From Scilla litardierei (lineage: Eukaryota > Streptophyta > Magnoliopsida > Asparagales > Asparagaceae), in assembly GCA_030789695.1 (NCBI GenBank), contig CM061130.1:12577860-12641859 (forward strand): a stretch of 64,000 bases of DNA, read 5' to 3'. Below are positions 10,162 through 20,749 of this stretch, piece by piece (positions within the stretch are counted from its first letter, which is position 1; each line of letters starts with the position of its first letter). A program made the position numbers and the translations under genes. Under the pieces are notes generated by a model. It did not search any database, had not been told where the DNA came from, and saw nothing but the letters and a program-made list of their open reading frames with translations.

Positions 10162-12984
10162 TGTCACGCCCCGCTTCCCAAAAACGTGGAGGCGAAGCGT
10201 GAGAAGGTCCGCTCAGACTTGAAGCTACAAAGCCGCAAGTCCGATAAGCGTCAATCACTTTAAACTGCAGGTCCTTGCAACGCGAAACGAAACAAAGATA
10301 ATAATAACGAAAAGTGACAAAAGAACATCTCAGAATATCCATAATAATAAATCTCAACATCGCAGAAAAGCCACCATGCTAAAATAAAAGAGTCTAAAAG
10401 AGGCCCCGCATGGCCAACAAAAGTACAAAGTACGAAAATAAGGAAAAGGTGCAAGCACCGACAACTAACAGCAACCTAAAGCAAAAGCAAGTAAAATCAG
10501 TCTCTAAGACTGGTCTCCGGTGTCCTCGAACTCCTCAACGAACGTAGGCTCAGGCTCAGCGTCAGCAAACTCCTCGTCCTCAGCAACTGCCTCTGGCTCA
10601 GGGTCTAACATGTGACACCCAAAAGAGCAAGGGGCACATGTCAGCAAGTCTAAAAGACTTGTGCAAGTGAAACTGAAAGTACAAGTAAGAGCAACCTAAA
10701 AGTTCTAGCATGATGCAATGACATGGCAGTTAAAGTAATGGGTGCAACAGGTAAAGTAAAGTAAAGTAAAGTACGAGCATGGCATGACATTCACAAGACA
10801 AGTACAAGACAAGTAAAGTAAGCACCTCGTGCACAGAGATTCCGTCTTTTGGCTAGAGTGGCTGCGCGGGCCAACTCCTAAGCTCAAGCGACCGTTTATC
10901 CCTACCCCTCCACGTGTATCGAGCCAGGGCATTACCCCCGAACACGGAATGCTCGCTTCTGGATCACGAGCCAGGAAGTGTTTTAAACAAGTATGGCGTA
11001 GGGGTGCACCTAGCCGGACAAGTAGTACGAGGACAAGTATTGTAGCGTGTGCTACGAATGCAACATTCAATGCATGGATGACATGGCATGGCAAGTAGTA
11101 AAGCGTACAAGTAAGAAAAGTAAACGTGACAGTTTAGCATGCATGAATGACAAGTTTAAGGGTTGGATCTAGCTTCGTTGTCAAGCTAGATCATTTAGGT
11201 GACGGATCTAGTTTCGTTGTCAAACTAGATCAAGTAGGCGTCTAGCCAGCTATCATTTCACTGACTAATCTCTTTTACGCTAAAAGGAAGGAAGTGGCCT
11301 AAAAACATGGCCCTAAACAAGATTTGGGAAGTTTCACTTGCCTGCAACTATCACGTCAAGAATACACCGTCCAACGAGTCCAAAGTCACGATTCCTACGT
11401 GCACAAGTCCATCGGCCTACATCCGTTTTATTAATCTTGATTAGTGAATTCTAAAACATTTAAAATACTTTAAAATACTGATTTTTAGTCTTGGTTAGCA
11501 TGCAATTGGGTTGGGGGTCCTAGGGGTGCAAAACGTTACCTCAACACGACGCGAAAGCTACACCGGCGTCGGGTAGCGACGCCGGGGGTTGGAATAAAAG
11601 ATCGCGCTCCAAGTCCAGATTCCAATTAGATTCCTCGTTGGAATTTCAGAGAAAATAACCCGGGTGACGATTCCAGATTCCAAAGCTCGCACGTGCGACG
11701 ACGGGCTACGACGTGCGACGACGTCGTACGCGACGAATCCTCAAAGAGCAAGCACCTAGGTGGGGCCCACAGTAGTCCTAGGGACCTTTGGGGGACCCAC
11801 AATAACTCTGGAGAACTTGGGGAGCCCACGGAGGCAAGCGGTGCGACGGATGCGGGGTTGCGACGAGTGGCTCTCGGTCGTACAGCCTCGGTGCGGGGAC
11901 TTGGCTCGGTCAGACACTGGGGAACGGCGCTGTGCGACGATTGGGGCGTGCAGCAGCGCGGGTGCGGGGAGATTCTTCGGTCAGACACGCTGGGACGGTC
12001 GGTCGTGCGCTTGGGATGCGAGGCTGCGACGTTGCAACGTTGCAACGTCGCGATCGTCGGTCGCTGCGGGCGTTTCCTTCGGTCGGGCACGGAGCGGAGT
12101 GGGGGGACGAAGCGGGTCGATGCGGAGCGCCGTGCGGAGCGGGGCGACAAGGCGGATGCGGGCCAAGCGATCGGTCAGGTCGATGGAACGGAGCGGTGCG
12201 GTGCTGTGCGAAGCGGAGCGGCTTGGGTGCGGGCGGGGCGACCGATCAGAGCGGGGGAACGGCGGTGTTTCCTTCGGTCGTGCGGCTGCTGAACGTCGCA
12301 ACGTTGCGACAAATCGTCGCAACGTCCAATTTCAAGTTTGGAAGAGGCTAGGGCTAATTTCTTGCGAAAATAGGTCTTCCTAGGGGTTGCTTATATAGTA
12401 TAGATGGGTTGACTTGGTCTAGGGCTAAATCTAATAGGATTAGAAGTTCAAAAAGATTTAAAATTTGAAATTCAATTACTCCAACTCATCCAAGGGTTTG
12501 ACCTGGTTTAAATGAGCTGGAAATTGGCTCAAGAATTCTTTAAAACGTTTAAAACTCAAATAAATTTTATTTGGCCGAAAATAATTTATAAATTAATTAT
12601 TAAAAATAATATAAAACTTGTAAAAATTATAAAAGTGGTTAAATAAACTCCAAAAATTATAAAATAAATATCGGGGTGATCGTGATGACGAATGTGAGCT
12701 AACTAAGAAGACGGATCTCAAATTCGACGTCGGACGACGAAACTAAAAATAGAAACGTCTCCCGTCAAAAGTGAAAATCGTCACGTCTCATCGAGTAAGT
12801 TTAAATTGTGGAAAAACGACTCGAGAAGTGTCGTTCCAAGATAGTGCCACTATTTAATACTCTCAAAGACGTTCGCAACGGCATATCACACAAAAGTATT
12901 CAAAATCAAACAAAGTCTAAAATAAACACGTGCACGGCCAAAAGCACGTGCACGAACGAAGTACAACGAAAACGTACCGTTACA
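10162..12984 (-). repeat. 5' LTR of the Tekay element
   Basis: A 2,823-bp LTR matching 2526-5368 throughout. It is slightly shorter because one unit of the TTGCGACGA/TCGTCGCAA repeat near 12300 is missing. The right end abuts the duplicated target site CCGCT. TATA-like sequence in sense orientation lies near 12385-12395. Confidence 0.9.
11166..11231 (-). other. Tandem LTR hairpins H2a/H2b (Tekay 5' LTR)
   Basis: Same two 10-bp-stem, 7-nt-loop hairpins as at 3530-3595: arms at 11166-11175/11183-11192 and 11205-11214/11222-11231, loop CGTTGTC in both. Confidence 0.75.
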
Positions 12985-13318
12985 CCGCTGCAGCAGCAGG
13001 CGTGGCCCACTGTGCAGCGGGCGCGGCCCGCTGCAAGCGGGCGCGCGGCCCGCTGCACAGCGGGCCAGCGCCCGCTGCAACCCCGCTGCACAGCGGGCCA
13101 GCGCCCACTGCTGCAGCGGGCACGGCCCGCTGCACGCAGCGGGCCAGCGCCCGCTGCAAGCGGGCACAGCCCGCTGGTGCAGCGGGCCAGCGCCCGCTGC
13201 TTGCAGCGGGCACGGCCCGCTGCGGCAGCGGGTGCCCACCCGCTGCAGCAGCGGGCGGGCGGCCCGCCCTTGCTCCCTTGGGCGGGCGCGCCCGCTAAGC
13301 CTAGCGGGTGCGCCCGCA
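12985..13318. repeat. GC-rich inverted-repeat array in LTR B, right part
   Basis: About 330 bp of repeated GCAGCGGGC and GCCCGCTGC in alternating orientation with 2-8 bp between them, so nearly every unit can pair with its neighbour. It lies upstream of the TATA box of LTR B. The left end of the array is at 2464-2525. Long reading frames across it on both strands are composition artefacts. Confidence 0.85.
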
Positions 13319-13645
13319 ACTTAAGTCGAAATTAGGTTTTTTTTGAAACCCTAATGACGGCTACGAATTTTGTGAAATTGCTAAACTTTGAGCAATTGTT
13401 TGAGAGGTCAAACGAAGTCGAAATTCGTCACCGTCAGTTCCTACGCGTTCACCATTCCAAGCTTTTCTGATTGATAGCTTGTTTGGTGTCTGAAGTTTAG
13501 TATGTGAGGAGAATTAATTCGTTAAAGTTTGACTTTTTGAAAGGCTAACTTTAAAGTTGAAATTAAGCCAAATGACTTAATTTAATTTTTCTCTTTATGG
13601 GATTGTCCCACATTGCCCGCAACGAGAAGTTGAGTGCTCACTCCC

Positions 13646-13655
13646 TATATAAATA
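13646..13655 (+). promoter_or_regulatory. TATA box of LTR B
   Basis: TATATAAATA within CCCTATATAAATAGGGG, followed by a typical start region and CT-rich leader. It marks the U3/R promoter of LTR B, about 330 bp downstream of the GC palindrome array. A TTGTCCCACATTG motif common near plant LTR promoters sits at about 13602-13615. Confidence 0.7.
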
Positions 13656-14255
13656 GGGGTGCACTCTCCTCGTTGAAATACACACCAGTCAACGATCGAG
13701 TAGCTCCAGATTTTTAGAGCAGGCTCGATCGGCGACTAAATCTCTCTCTCTAATTTTCCTATTCTCCGGAGTAGTCCTAGCACGACTATGAAGGGGGTTT
13801 GGATCTGATCCGGACGTCTAAGACGCGGGTTCTTCTCAAGTGAAACTTTCTACCGCGTGTGATCGGCTCGGAGGCGAAAGCAGCTCGGGCGGATCGGTGC
13901 GAGGGTGCGAGGCAGCTCAGGGAGATCGGGTCAACGCGGCTCGACTACGAGGAGCTTCTCAAGACGGTGCGGAACATCTTGCCTGCTCCAGGGCCAAGAT
14001 TCCGGGTATGTGTTTAAGCATTTTTTGCGTAGATTTTAATTAGTCGCTTAGTGTAGATCCTTCTTGGGGTGGTCAGACCCACTCCAAGTCGGCATAGATC
14101 AGGCTAGGTTCTGGCTCCCCAGAGCCTAGCTAAATAGTTTAGCTAGTGTAGAAATTCGATTTCTGTTTTTTCCGCTGCGCTTTTGTGCCTCCGTGGTCCG
14201 TCCGACTTGGGACGGATACGGATCCGAGCTCTGGGGGTCCGCCAAAACCCCAACA

Positions 14256-14881
14256 GTTTTATTGTCATCGGCAGGAAAAAACCTCCTTTGACCGTTGGGC
14301 CAAGGGGGAATAAACTTGGCGGTTGACTCCCTAGCCATAGCTCACGCCCTTAGTGTTGACATCGAATCCTTGCGCGCGGGAGCGGTAGGATGAGATGTTG
14401 GGAGTTATCGTTGTGAGCTTAGTGCTCCCGGAATCGGTCAGTGTTAACAGACATGGGAATGCCCACTGACCGAACCTGGGTAGTCCGGCGTATCATCCTG
14501 GGCACCGACCGGAATATCGGGCCCATGGGACGCTGGTATTACTCTTAGAGGCAGCGTCTCACCATTAAACCCTAATTTCGATCGTATTCCTATCTGTAGG
14601 GCGTAATAACGAGAACACATGATAGGGTGGAAACCGAAGTCCCAGGTTTCCCTTTATATTGTTTAACCCCGTATTTACATTCCGTGACAACCCATCCATC
14701 GATTCGGGCTAGCACACCCCTAAGGTGAATTGGTTTCTTTTAGAAACAAGCACAACCACACGTCCATGTGTTCGACCCCCCAAGCCACACTATAACACCG
14801 TGCACTTGCGGTATAAATATTTTAAATCTGGTATCCCCCATCATATTGCACACTTGCATGATCACAACCCGGGGGACGCCA
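14256..14881 (+). repeat. 5' LTR of element A (3' part only)
   Basis: 626 bp nearly identical to 42888-43514. Left of it is Copia B. It ends GGGGGACGCCA just before the primer-binding site. Confidence 0.8.
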
Positions 14882-14888
14882 AGCTCTA

Positions 14889-14906
14889 TGGCGCCATTGC
14901 CGGGGA
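14889..14906 (+). other. Primer-binding site of element A
   Basis: TGGCGCCATTGCCGGGGA, one base from the TGGCGCCGTTGCCGGGGA form typical of Athila/Tat elements. It lies 7 bases after the 5' LTR. Confidence 0.75.
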
Positions 14907-15074
14907 GGCAACGAGCTTGTTTATTTTAGGACCTTCGAACCCTTGAGTCTAGCTCATATCCCTATCTTGTGATAATTTTCGAGTTCTTCTTTTTTATTTT
15001 TATTTCTCTAATTTTTATTTCTATTTTTATCTGTTTCTATCCCACACTTGCTTCACGGGTGTTTGTTGCTTTCC

Positions 15075-17638
15075 ATGCGTAGGAACACAAGGAGTCTTGA
15101 TGACTTGATTCCTATTGATCCGGAGATAAACGCCACCCTTAGGCGTCTGGCCGCAGAGATGAGAAGAAGAGAAGAGTCTGAAGCCATGGGGGAGAATACC
15201 CCACCGTATAAGTCCCTGCTGGAGTACTCGATGCCATCCATCGGGTCCACCTCATCCATCCGACCTCCTGCTATTACGACACAGAGCTTCGAGCTTAAGC
15301 CGTCCTTAGTGACGTGGATCCAACAGGATCAATTCTCTGGGAAACCCATGGAAAGCCCTATCGAACATCTGGACTCCTTCTTAAAGAAGTGTGACACATT
15401 ACGGATTAATGGAGTCACAACTGAAGCAATCCGTCTGAAGTTATTCCCCTTCTCTCTGCGGGATAAGGCCAAGCAGTGGCTTAGGGGAAAGGACCCGAAC
15501 ATCTTCAACACCTGGTAGAAGCTCTCGAATGCATTCTTGACTAAGTTCTTCCCTCCGGGGAAAACTATGAAGCTGAGGAGTGAGATCTCCTCATTCTCCC
15601 AAGCCAGCCACGAGTCTCTGCATGAAGCCTGGACAAGATACAAAGAAATGCAGCGGAGATGCCCTCATCACGAGTTTCCTAAGTGGCAGATTATAAACCT
15701 GTTTTATAATGGATTGAGGGACGACTTGAAGTCTTCGATGGACGCGACGGCTGGAGGGTCCTTTATGTCTAGGAGTGAATAAGATGCCGGACAAATTCTT
15801 GAAAACATGGCATCGAACAATGAGCGGTGGTGTGAGGATCGAGCCGCACCTAGATCTAGGGGTATCCATAGGGTCGAGGACGTCGACAAATTATCCAGCA
15901 AGTTTGACTTGTTGTCGACCCAGATCTCAGCGCTGATGGTAGGAGCCGGTGGTGCCGGTACACAACATATTGAGGCGGTGGAAGCAGAAGTCATGGGGGA
16001 CTTCGAGGGTGGTGATATCTCACCACCGGTGGACCAAGCGAGCGCAGTATTCTTCAATCCTATGGGAAATATGCCATATCCACCACGGACTAGCTCCAAT
16101 CCGGCATACTCTCCAAATAACAGGAACCACCCCAATCTTAGCTACCGGGCGCCTTATCAGCAACTGCAACCACAAGTATATCAGCCGCCTAGGCAACAGT
16201 AGCAGTTTCAGCAGCAGCAGTTTCAGCAGCAGCAACCCCCACAATCATACCGGTAGTACCCCCAAGGAACCAGTAGCCCATGTAGCAGCAGCAGCAGCCG
16301 TACGGCCAGCAGCATGCTATCTCCCCAATTGAGTCCCTCTTGACTCAATACATTTCGAACCAGGAGAAGATAAATTTGAAGCTGAAAATAGGGCAGAGGG
16401 CCCTTACTGACCAAGTAACCCAGCTGGGGTTGCAGGTGGCGAACCTTCAAAGGTCGCAAAATCAATTACCGCCACAACCGGAAGTGAACCCGAGGGGCGC
16501 AAATCAAACTTTGGCACTAACGTATGAACATGCAAATGTGTCCGCTATCGTCTTGAGAAGCGGGACACAAATTCCTACAAGAGTGCCAACCAAGGAACCT
16601 GAAGCACCGTTGGTCGTAGAGCGACCAATTGAAAAAGCTAATGACAACGGCGCTTCTTCACCAAAGACCACGACTCCGGAGGGAGTCCCTGAAGAGGAGA
16701 AGAAGAAGGACGAGGAAGGGAGTCTGAGGGTATTCAAACCCATTGTGCCTTTTCCACAACGGCTTGCCAAAGCCAAAATTGATGAAAAATACGGCAGTTT
16801 CTTCGCTATGGTCAAGGATCTGAGCTTACAAATCCCATTCCTTGAAGCTATAGAGACCATACCCTCCTACGCGAAATTCCTCAAGGATTTGGTGACAAAG
16901 GGTTCTAGAAAGGAAAAGGTAGTTCTCACGGCGGAGTGTAGTGCTCTCATCCAGCGAGCAAATCCGCCTAAGCTAAAAGACCCGGGGAGCTTCTCTATCC
17001 CTTGTGCGATCGAGGAGGTAAAGATCCATCATGCACTCATCGATCTTGGAGCGAGCGTCAGTTTAATGCCCATGTCGCTATATAGGAGGATAGGGATGGG
17101 CGACCTGGAGCCCACCGGTATGACCATACAGCTTGCAGACCGATCGGTCAAATATCTGGTGGGGGTCATAGATGACCTGCCTGTCAACGTAAGTGGGGTG
17201 CATGTGCCAGTGGACTTCGTCGTTATGGACATGCCTGAAGATACGCATACCCCCATCATCCTTGGATGGCCCTTCATGGCCACCGTCGACGTTTTAATAG
17301 ATGTGAAGAAAGGGAAGCTTTCCCTGAATGTTGGCAACCAAAGGGTCGAGTTCGACTTGGGGTTGTCCATGAAGCATCCTCCAGTTGAGCAAGGGTGCAA
17401 TATGCTGGATATAGAGGAAGAGAGAGCAGCTGAAGCTGGGGCTTGGGAAATTCTTTCAAGGAATCCCCCCGATAGCTTGGGGGACCTTGAAGAACACGTC
17501 GGTCTAAAGAAAGATGATGTTACTGAGAAAGCGGGTGCGTCATATACAATCCCTCCTGGATTCCAAAAGTCTCCTCCGACGAGGAAAAAAAAGGGAAAGA
17601 GCCCATGGGGCTTACCGGTGATGAGATCCGGATCTTGA
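15075..17638 (+). pseudogene. Athila-type gag-protease gene of element A, broken
   Basis: The gag frame starts at MRRNTRSLDD (15075). It carries the Athila-type capsid signature FELKPSLVTWIQQDQFSG, then DSFLKKCDTLRINGVTTEAIRLKLFPFSLRDKAKQWL and NMASNNERW. In-frame stops occur at 15516, 15780 and 16200, with more in the glutamine-rich stretch to about 16295; most look like CAG to TAG, one like GAA to TAA. A frameshift at about 16260-16340 moves the gene into the frame open from 16340 to 17638. That part has a proline/glutamate-rich linker and an aspartic protease with LIDLGASVSLMP and IILGWPFM. After the protease there is no RT. It once supplied particle protein and protease, and cannot now be translated as one protein. 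Confidence 0.85.
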
Positions 17639-18002
17639 AAAGAGTGGCGGTAGACGCCAATATAAGGGAGAAACCCCCTGATACCATCAACGGAGGGATG
17701 ACCATCGAAGAAGTATTTTTATTACCGTTGCCGGTACCGGAGACCACCGCTCAAAAATCTGAAGGGATGCCAAACTTAGGGCATCACCCCCGTCCACCTT
17801 GAAGATCATATATGGGCGTCGAGCAAACCACGTTAAACAAAAGCGCTTCATGGGAGGCAACCCATGCTCTAAACTTTTATCTTTGTTTTGGGATTATTTT
17901 TAGCTTTATTTTTCTTATTTTGATAAATAAATCCAGCCACGGGAACTTTCGTCTAGAGACTTAGGCCATTTGTGAATTTTTGCAGTAAATAAGCCCTCAC
18001 CA
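17639..18002 (+). other. Post-protease spacer of element A
   Basis: Contains the Athila landmark ACGTTAAACAAAAGCGCTTC followed by GGGAGGCAACCC at about 17831-17863, which normally follows pol. Here it comes only about 190 bp after the protease, which places the pol deletion at 17640-17830. No gene seen. Confidence 0.65.
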
Positions 18003-18357
18003 GGTCGGTTGACCACTCAACCGATCGGGTCAGACGTATTAGACAATGGCCGTATCTGTTCTCCAGCGAACCGGTCGGGTGAAGCAAGTTGAGACCGGGT
18101 GGCTGACCATGTGGGAACGGCTGAAGTCTCGGAAAATTTGGGATTTAATCAACCGATCGGTTGATATGAAGCATGGTCGTGTGACTGACTGGGTGAGCTG
18201 CACAGAATTCTCGGGAAAAAATTGTGAAGCGGCCAACCGAGCGGGTGATTATTCACCCGATCGGTTCGCCATCACCTGATCGGTTCGCCTGTAGCCTCTT
18301 TTCAACAAAATTTTCGACCTAATAATCAACCGATCGGGTGAAAACTCACCCGATTGG
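18003..18357 (+). promoter_or_regulatory. Internal cluster of CCGATCGG palindromes in element A
   Basis: About nine copies of TCAACCGATCGGTTGA or its TCACCCGATCGGTT variants in 355 bp. The same motif fills the promoter part of the element's own LTR (31905-32090, 42375-42545). It is followed by an AATAAATACCCC TATA-like sequence near 18371 and a CT-rich leader (18400-18560), then the ATG of the accessory ORF at 18819. I infer an internal promoter. Confidence 0.65.
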
Positions 18358-20722
18358 TTTGACTTACACCCAATAAATACCCCACTTCACCCGTTCATTT
18401 CCCCCTCACCTGATTTCGACTCTCCTTCGCCGTTTTGACTTCTCCAAGCTCCAATCGGCCTTGTTCTTCCCTCAACTGACCACAAATCCCCCTCAATTGA
18501 TCTCTCCACTCCCTTTCTCCTTCCCCCTATCGATCTCTCTCTCTCTCTCTCCATCTTCGATTTAACCCCCATAAAAACCCTAATTTCCGTCGAACTCGCC
18601 CTATTTTCGAAAATTTGTTGAAAAGAAACGCCGCGGCTTCACACTCCATCTCATTGCGCTGTGTTGGGTAATCTACGAGCAAGGATCGTCATCTCTACTG
18701 GGTAACTTCGCTCCTTAGCTCCATTTTCAATTTTGCCCTAGTATTGTTATTTTGCTCGATTGCCTGTGTTTGTGTGCATTCATCATATCTCGCATACACT
18801 AGCATCACATACACTCACATGGCCCGGGATCAAGATAAGGGTAAGGGTATTATGCGTGAGGAGGGTTCATCTCGCAAGAGACAAAAGACCACACGACCAC
18901 CACACTCACGCCCTCCTCTTGCACAGCCTGCACAACCCCAACCCCAGCCCCAACCTATCATCCCAGCTAAGGACCCAATGATGGGCCCGCGTGGCTACCA
19001 TTTTAGGAGTCAAGAGCAAAAAGATTTTTATCACAGACTCGATGCACGGGGCACCTATTAACCAAATTTGGCCATGCCCAAACGCTTATCGATCAAGGTG
19101 TGTTCACCGAGGTCGAGACTTTCTTCACCAATTTAGGTTGGTTAGCCTTCCTGAACGCCACCGCGGTATCCTACCCCTCCCTCACACTTGAATTTTTATC
19201 CTCCCTTGTCTGTGAGTCGGAGTCGATCGTCATTTTTCGCTCCGTAACAAAACCATTCGCACCCACCTAAATACCATTAATAACATCTTTGGTTTCCCCA
19301 TCCTTGGAGACAACTCTATCCATCCCTACGGGTATCCCCCCGAATTCAACGTCGATCAATTTTGGTTCCGCCTCAGCCTACACGCTCACTATCCTTGAGG
19401 AAAGGCCAAGGCCTCCTCCATCATTCGCCCCATATTCCGTTTGGCCCACCGAATCATATCCTCCACATTCTTCCCCAGGGATGAGTCAGGTACCGTGACC
19501 ATTCCTGATCTTTTTATTTTGTGGGCCATGACCTTTCCTTTTGTTTGCGGTGATGACGGGATTTCTTTTAGGGCCCCTATTATTTCCATCCATGCCGGTG
19601 CTTGGCTTGTTCACAAGCTACTTGAGATTAGCCACGCCAACAAGGGCAAGCTTTGTTACGGGGGCCTTATTACTATCATAGCTTCATATCCTCAGTTTAA
19701 TATTGCCATCCCCCGAGATTTACCTGCTGCCACAGGACCTACACGTCTAGATCCTGACGTCCTGTGGCATATATACATGATCAAGCGCCGCCCCGATGGT
19801 CATTTCACTTTCCATTACGGCCACCCCCTGCTCCTTATACCATTCTGCCCAATCCCGCTTGCATGACTATCCAGCTTGTGGCAGATTGGACATTCCCACC
19901 TGATCCTGACTTTCTAGGGGGTTACGTCTTCCATTTATCCCAGGCGCACCCAGACCACCTTCCCATGCCGCCCACTTAGGCGAGCAGGATATCCCTGTGT
20001 CCCTGGGCGACACCGGGGCTGGCCCCAGTCACACAATCCCAGCTCCTGGCACTATCACTTTCGAGGCTCTGAGTGAGGCCCTTTTAGGCCTAGCCTCTGG
20101 TGTCGGCATGATCACTGCCGCCGGCACCACTTCCACCTCCCGTCCTACCTCTACTTCGTCCATCTGTCATGCCGCCTCTGCTCGCCTCGCTCTCGAGGCT
20201 GAGCTAGCTTCACTGTGCGCTCGCGCTTTATCCTCTACCCCCTTGGACCCATCTTCTTCGATCTTCTCTCACCTACGCTTCCTTGCACTTGAGAGGAACG
20301 TGGCCACCATCCTCCGCATTCTCACCCACGTACACGGACCTCCTCCTCACCTCCACCATCACATTTATCACCACACACATCACCCCCAGGCGACCATCCC
20401 CTCCTACTACCATTATTTCCATTCCTACCACTTCACCTCCACTCACGACCACCACCGTCACCCCTACAGATCCACCACCCTCCACTTCTGTCACCCCATA
20501 TGTGCGCCGCAAGAAATTGCAGGTGCGATCACGATCACTCCCCCAACATCCTCTTCCGTCGATGTATCTACCCCATCTACTGCCGTATTTACCCCATCTA
20601 CCGCCGTTTCTACCCCATCTACCACCGCATTGGTCGCCACAACACTCCTTTTGCCATCCTCATGCCCTCATCTCTGGAGCACTTCCCCTTACGCATTACA
20701 CATCTACACTGGGAGTTCTACA

Positions 20723-20749
20723 CGGATCCTTGGTATGCCACACTCGTTC
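20723..20749. repeat. 27-bp direct repeat, left copy
   Basis: The 27 bp just left of the LARD are repeated exactly at 29751-29777 on its right side. This is far longer than the 5-bp duplication of other insertions here. Confidence 0.85.

Larger units (their letters stand above)
2526..12984 (-). mobile_element. Near-complete Tekay-type Ty3/Gypsy (chromovirus) retrotransposon
   Basis: Bounded by two long direct repeats, 2526-5368 and 10162-12984. On the plus strand both start TGTCACGCC and end CGTTACA. The element is flanked by a perfect 5-bp target duplication CCGCT (2521-2525 and 12985-12989). Read on the minus strand the order is 5' LTR, leader, gag with two zinc knuckles, protease, reverse transcriptase, RNase H, integrase, a chromodomain-like tail, polypurine tract, 3' LTR. 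Domain order and the C-terminal chromodomain-like segment fit the Tekay/Del chromoviruses. The copy is damaged by a few stop codons. LTRs differ by scattered substitutions and a deletion of about 20 bp near 12300. Confidence 0.92.
1162..14255 (+). mobile_element. 3' LTR of Copia element B, split by a nested Tekay element
   Basis: The LTR starts TGTAGGAAGATATATGCCC at 1162, after a polypurine tract, and ends CCCCAACA at 14255. It is cut at 2525/12985 by the Tekay insertion; without that insertion and one 5-bp target duplication the LTR is about 2.6 kb. A strong TATA box lies at 13646-13655. The sequence right of 14255 is the LTR of element A, matching 42888 onward, so B inserted into A's 5' LTR. 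The 5' part of B lies outside the window and its own TSD cannot be checked. Confidence 0.7.

Noticed and set aside
12808..13335. 175-codon alanine/proline-rich frame and its antisense partners
   Set aside because: They cross the Tekay/Copia B junction and read through the GC palindrome array; a repeat artefact.
14725..14946. Short frame at the end of LTR A
   Set aside because: Lies in LTR and primer-binding site; the matching LTR at 43292-43618 has a different frame.
18819..20749. Possible host nuclear gene because of the gene-like CT-rich 5' leader
   Set aside because: The protein resembles an Athila accessory ORF, sits between Athila gag-protease and 3' LTR, and resumes after the LARD before Athila 3' landmarks.
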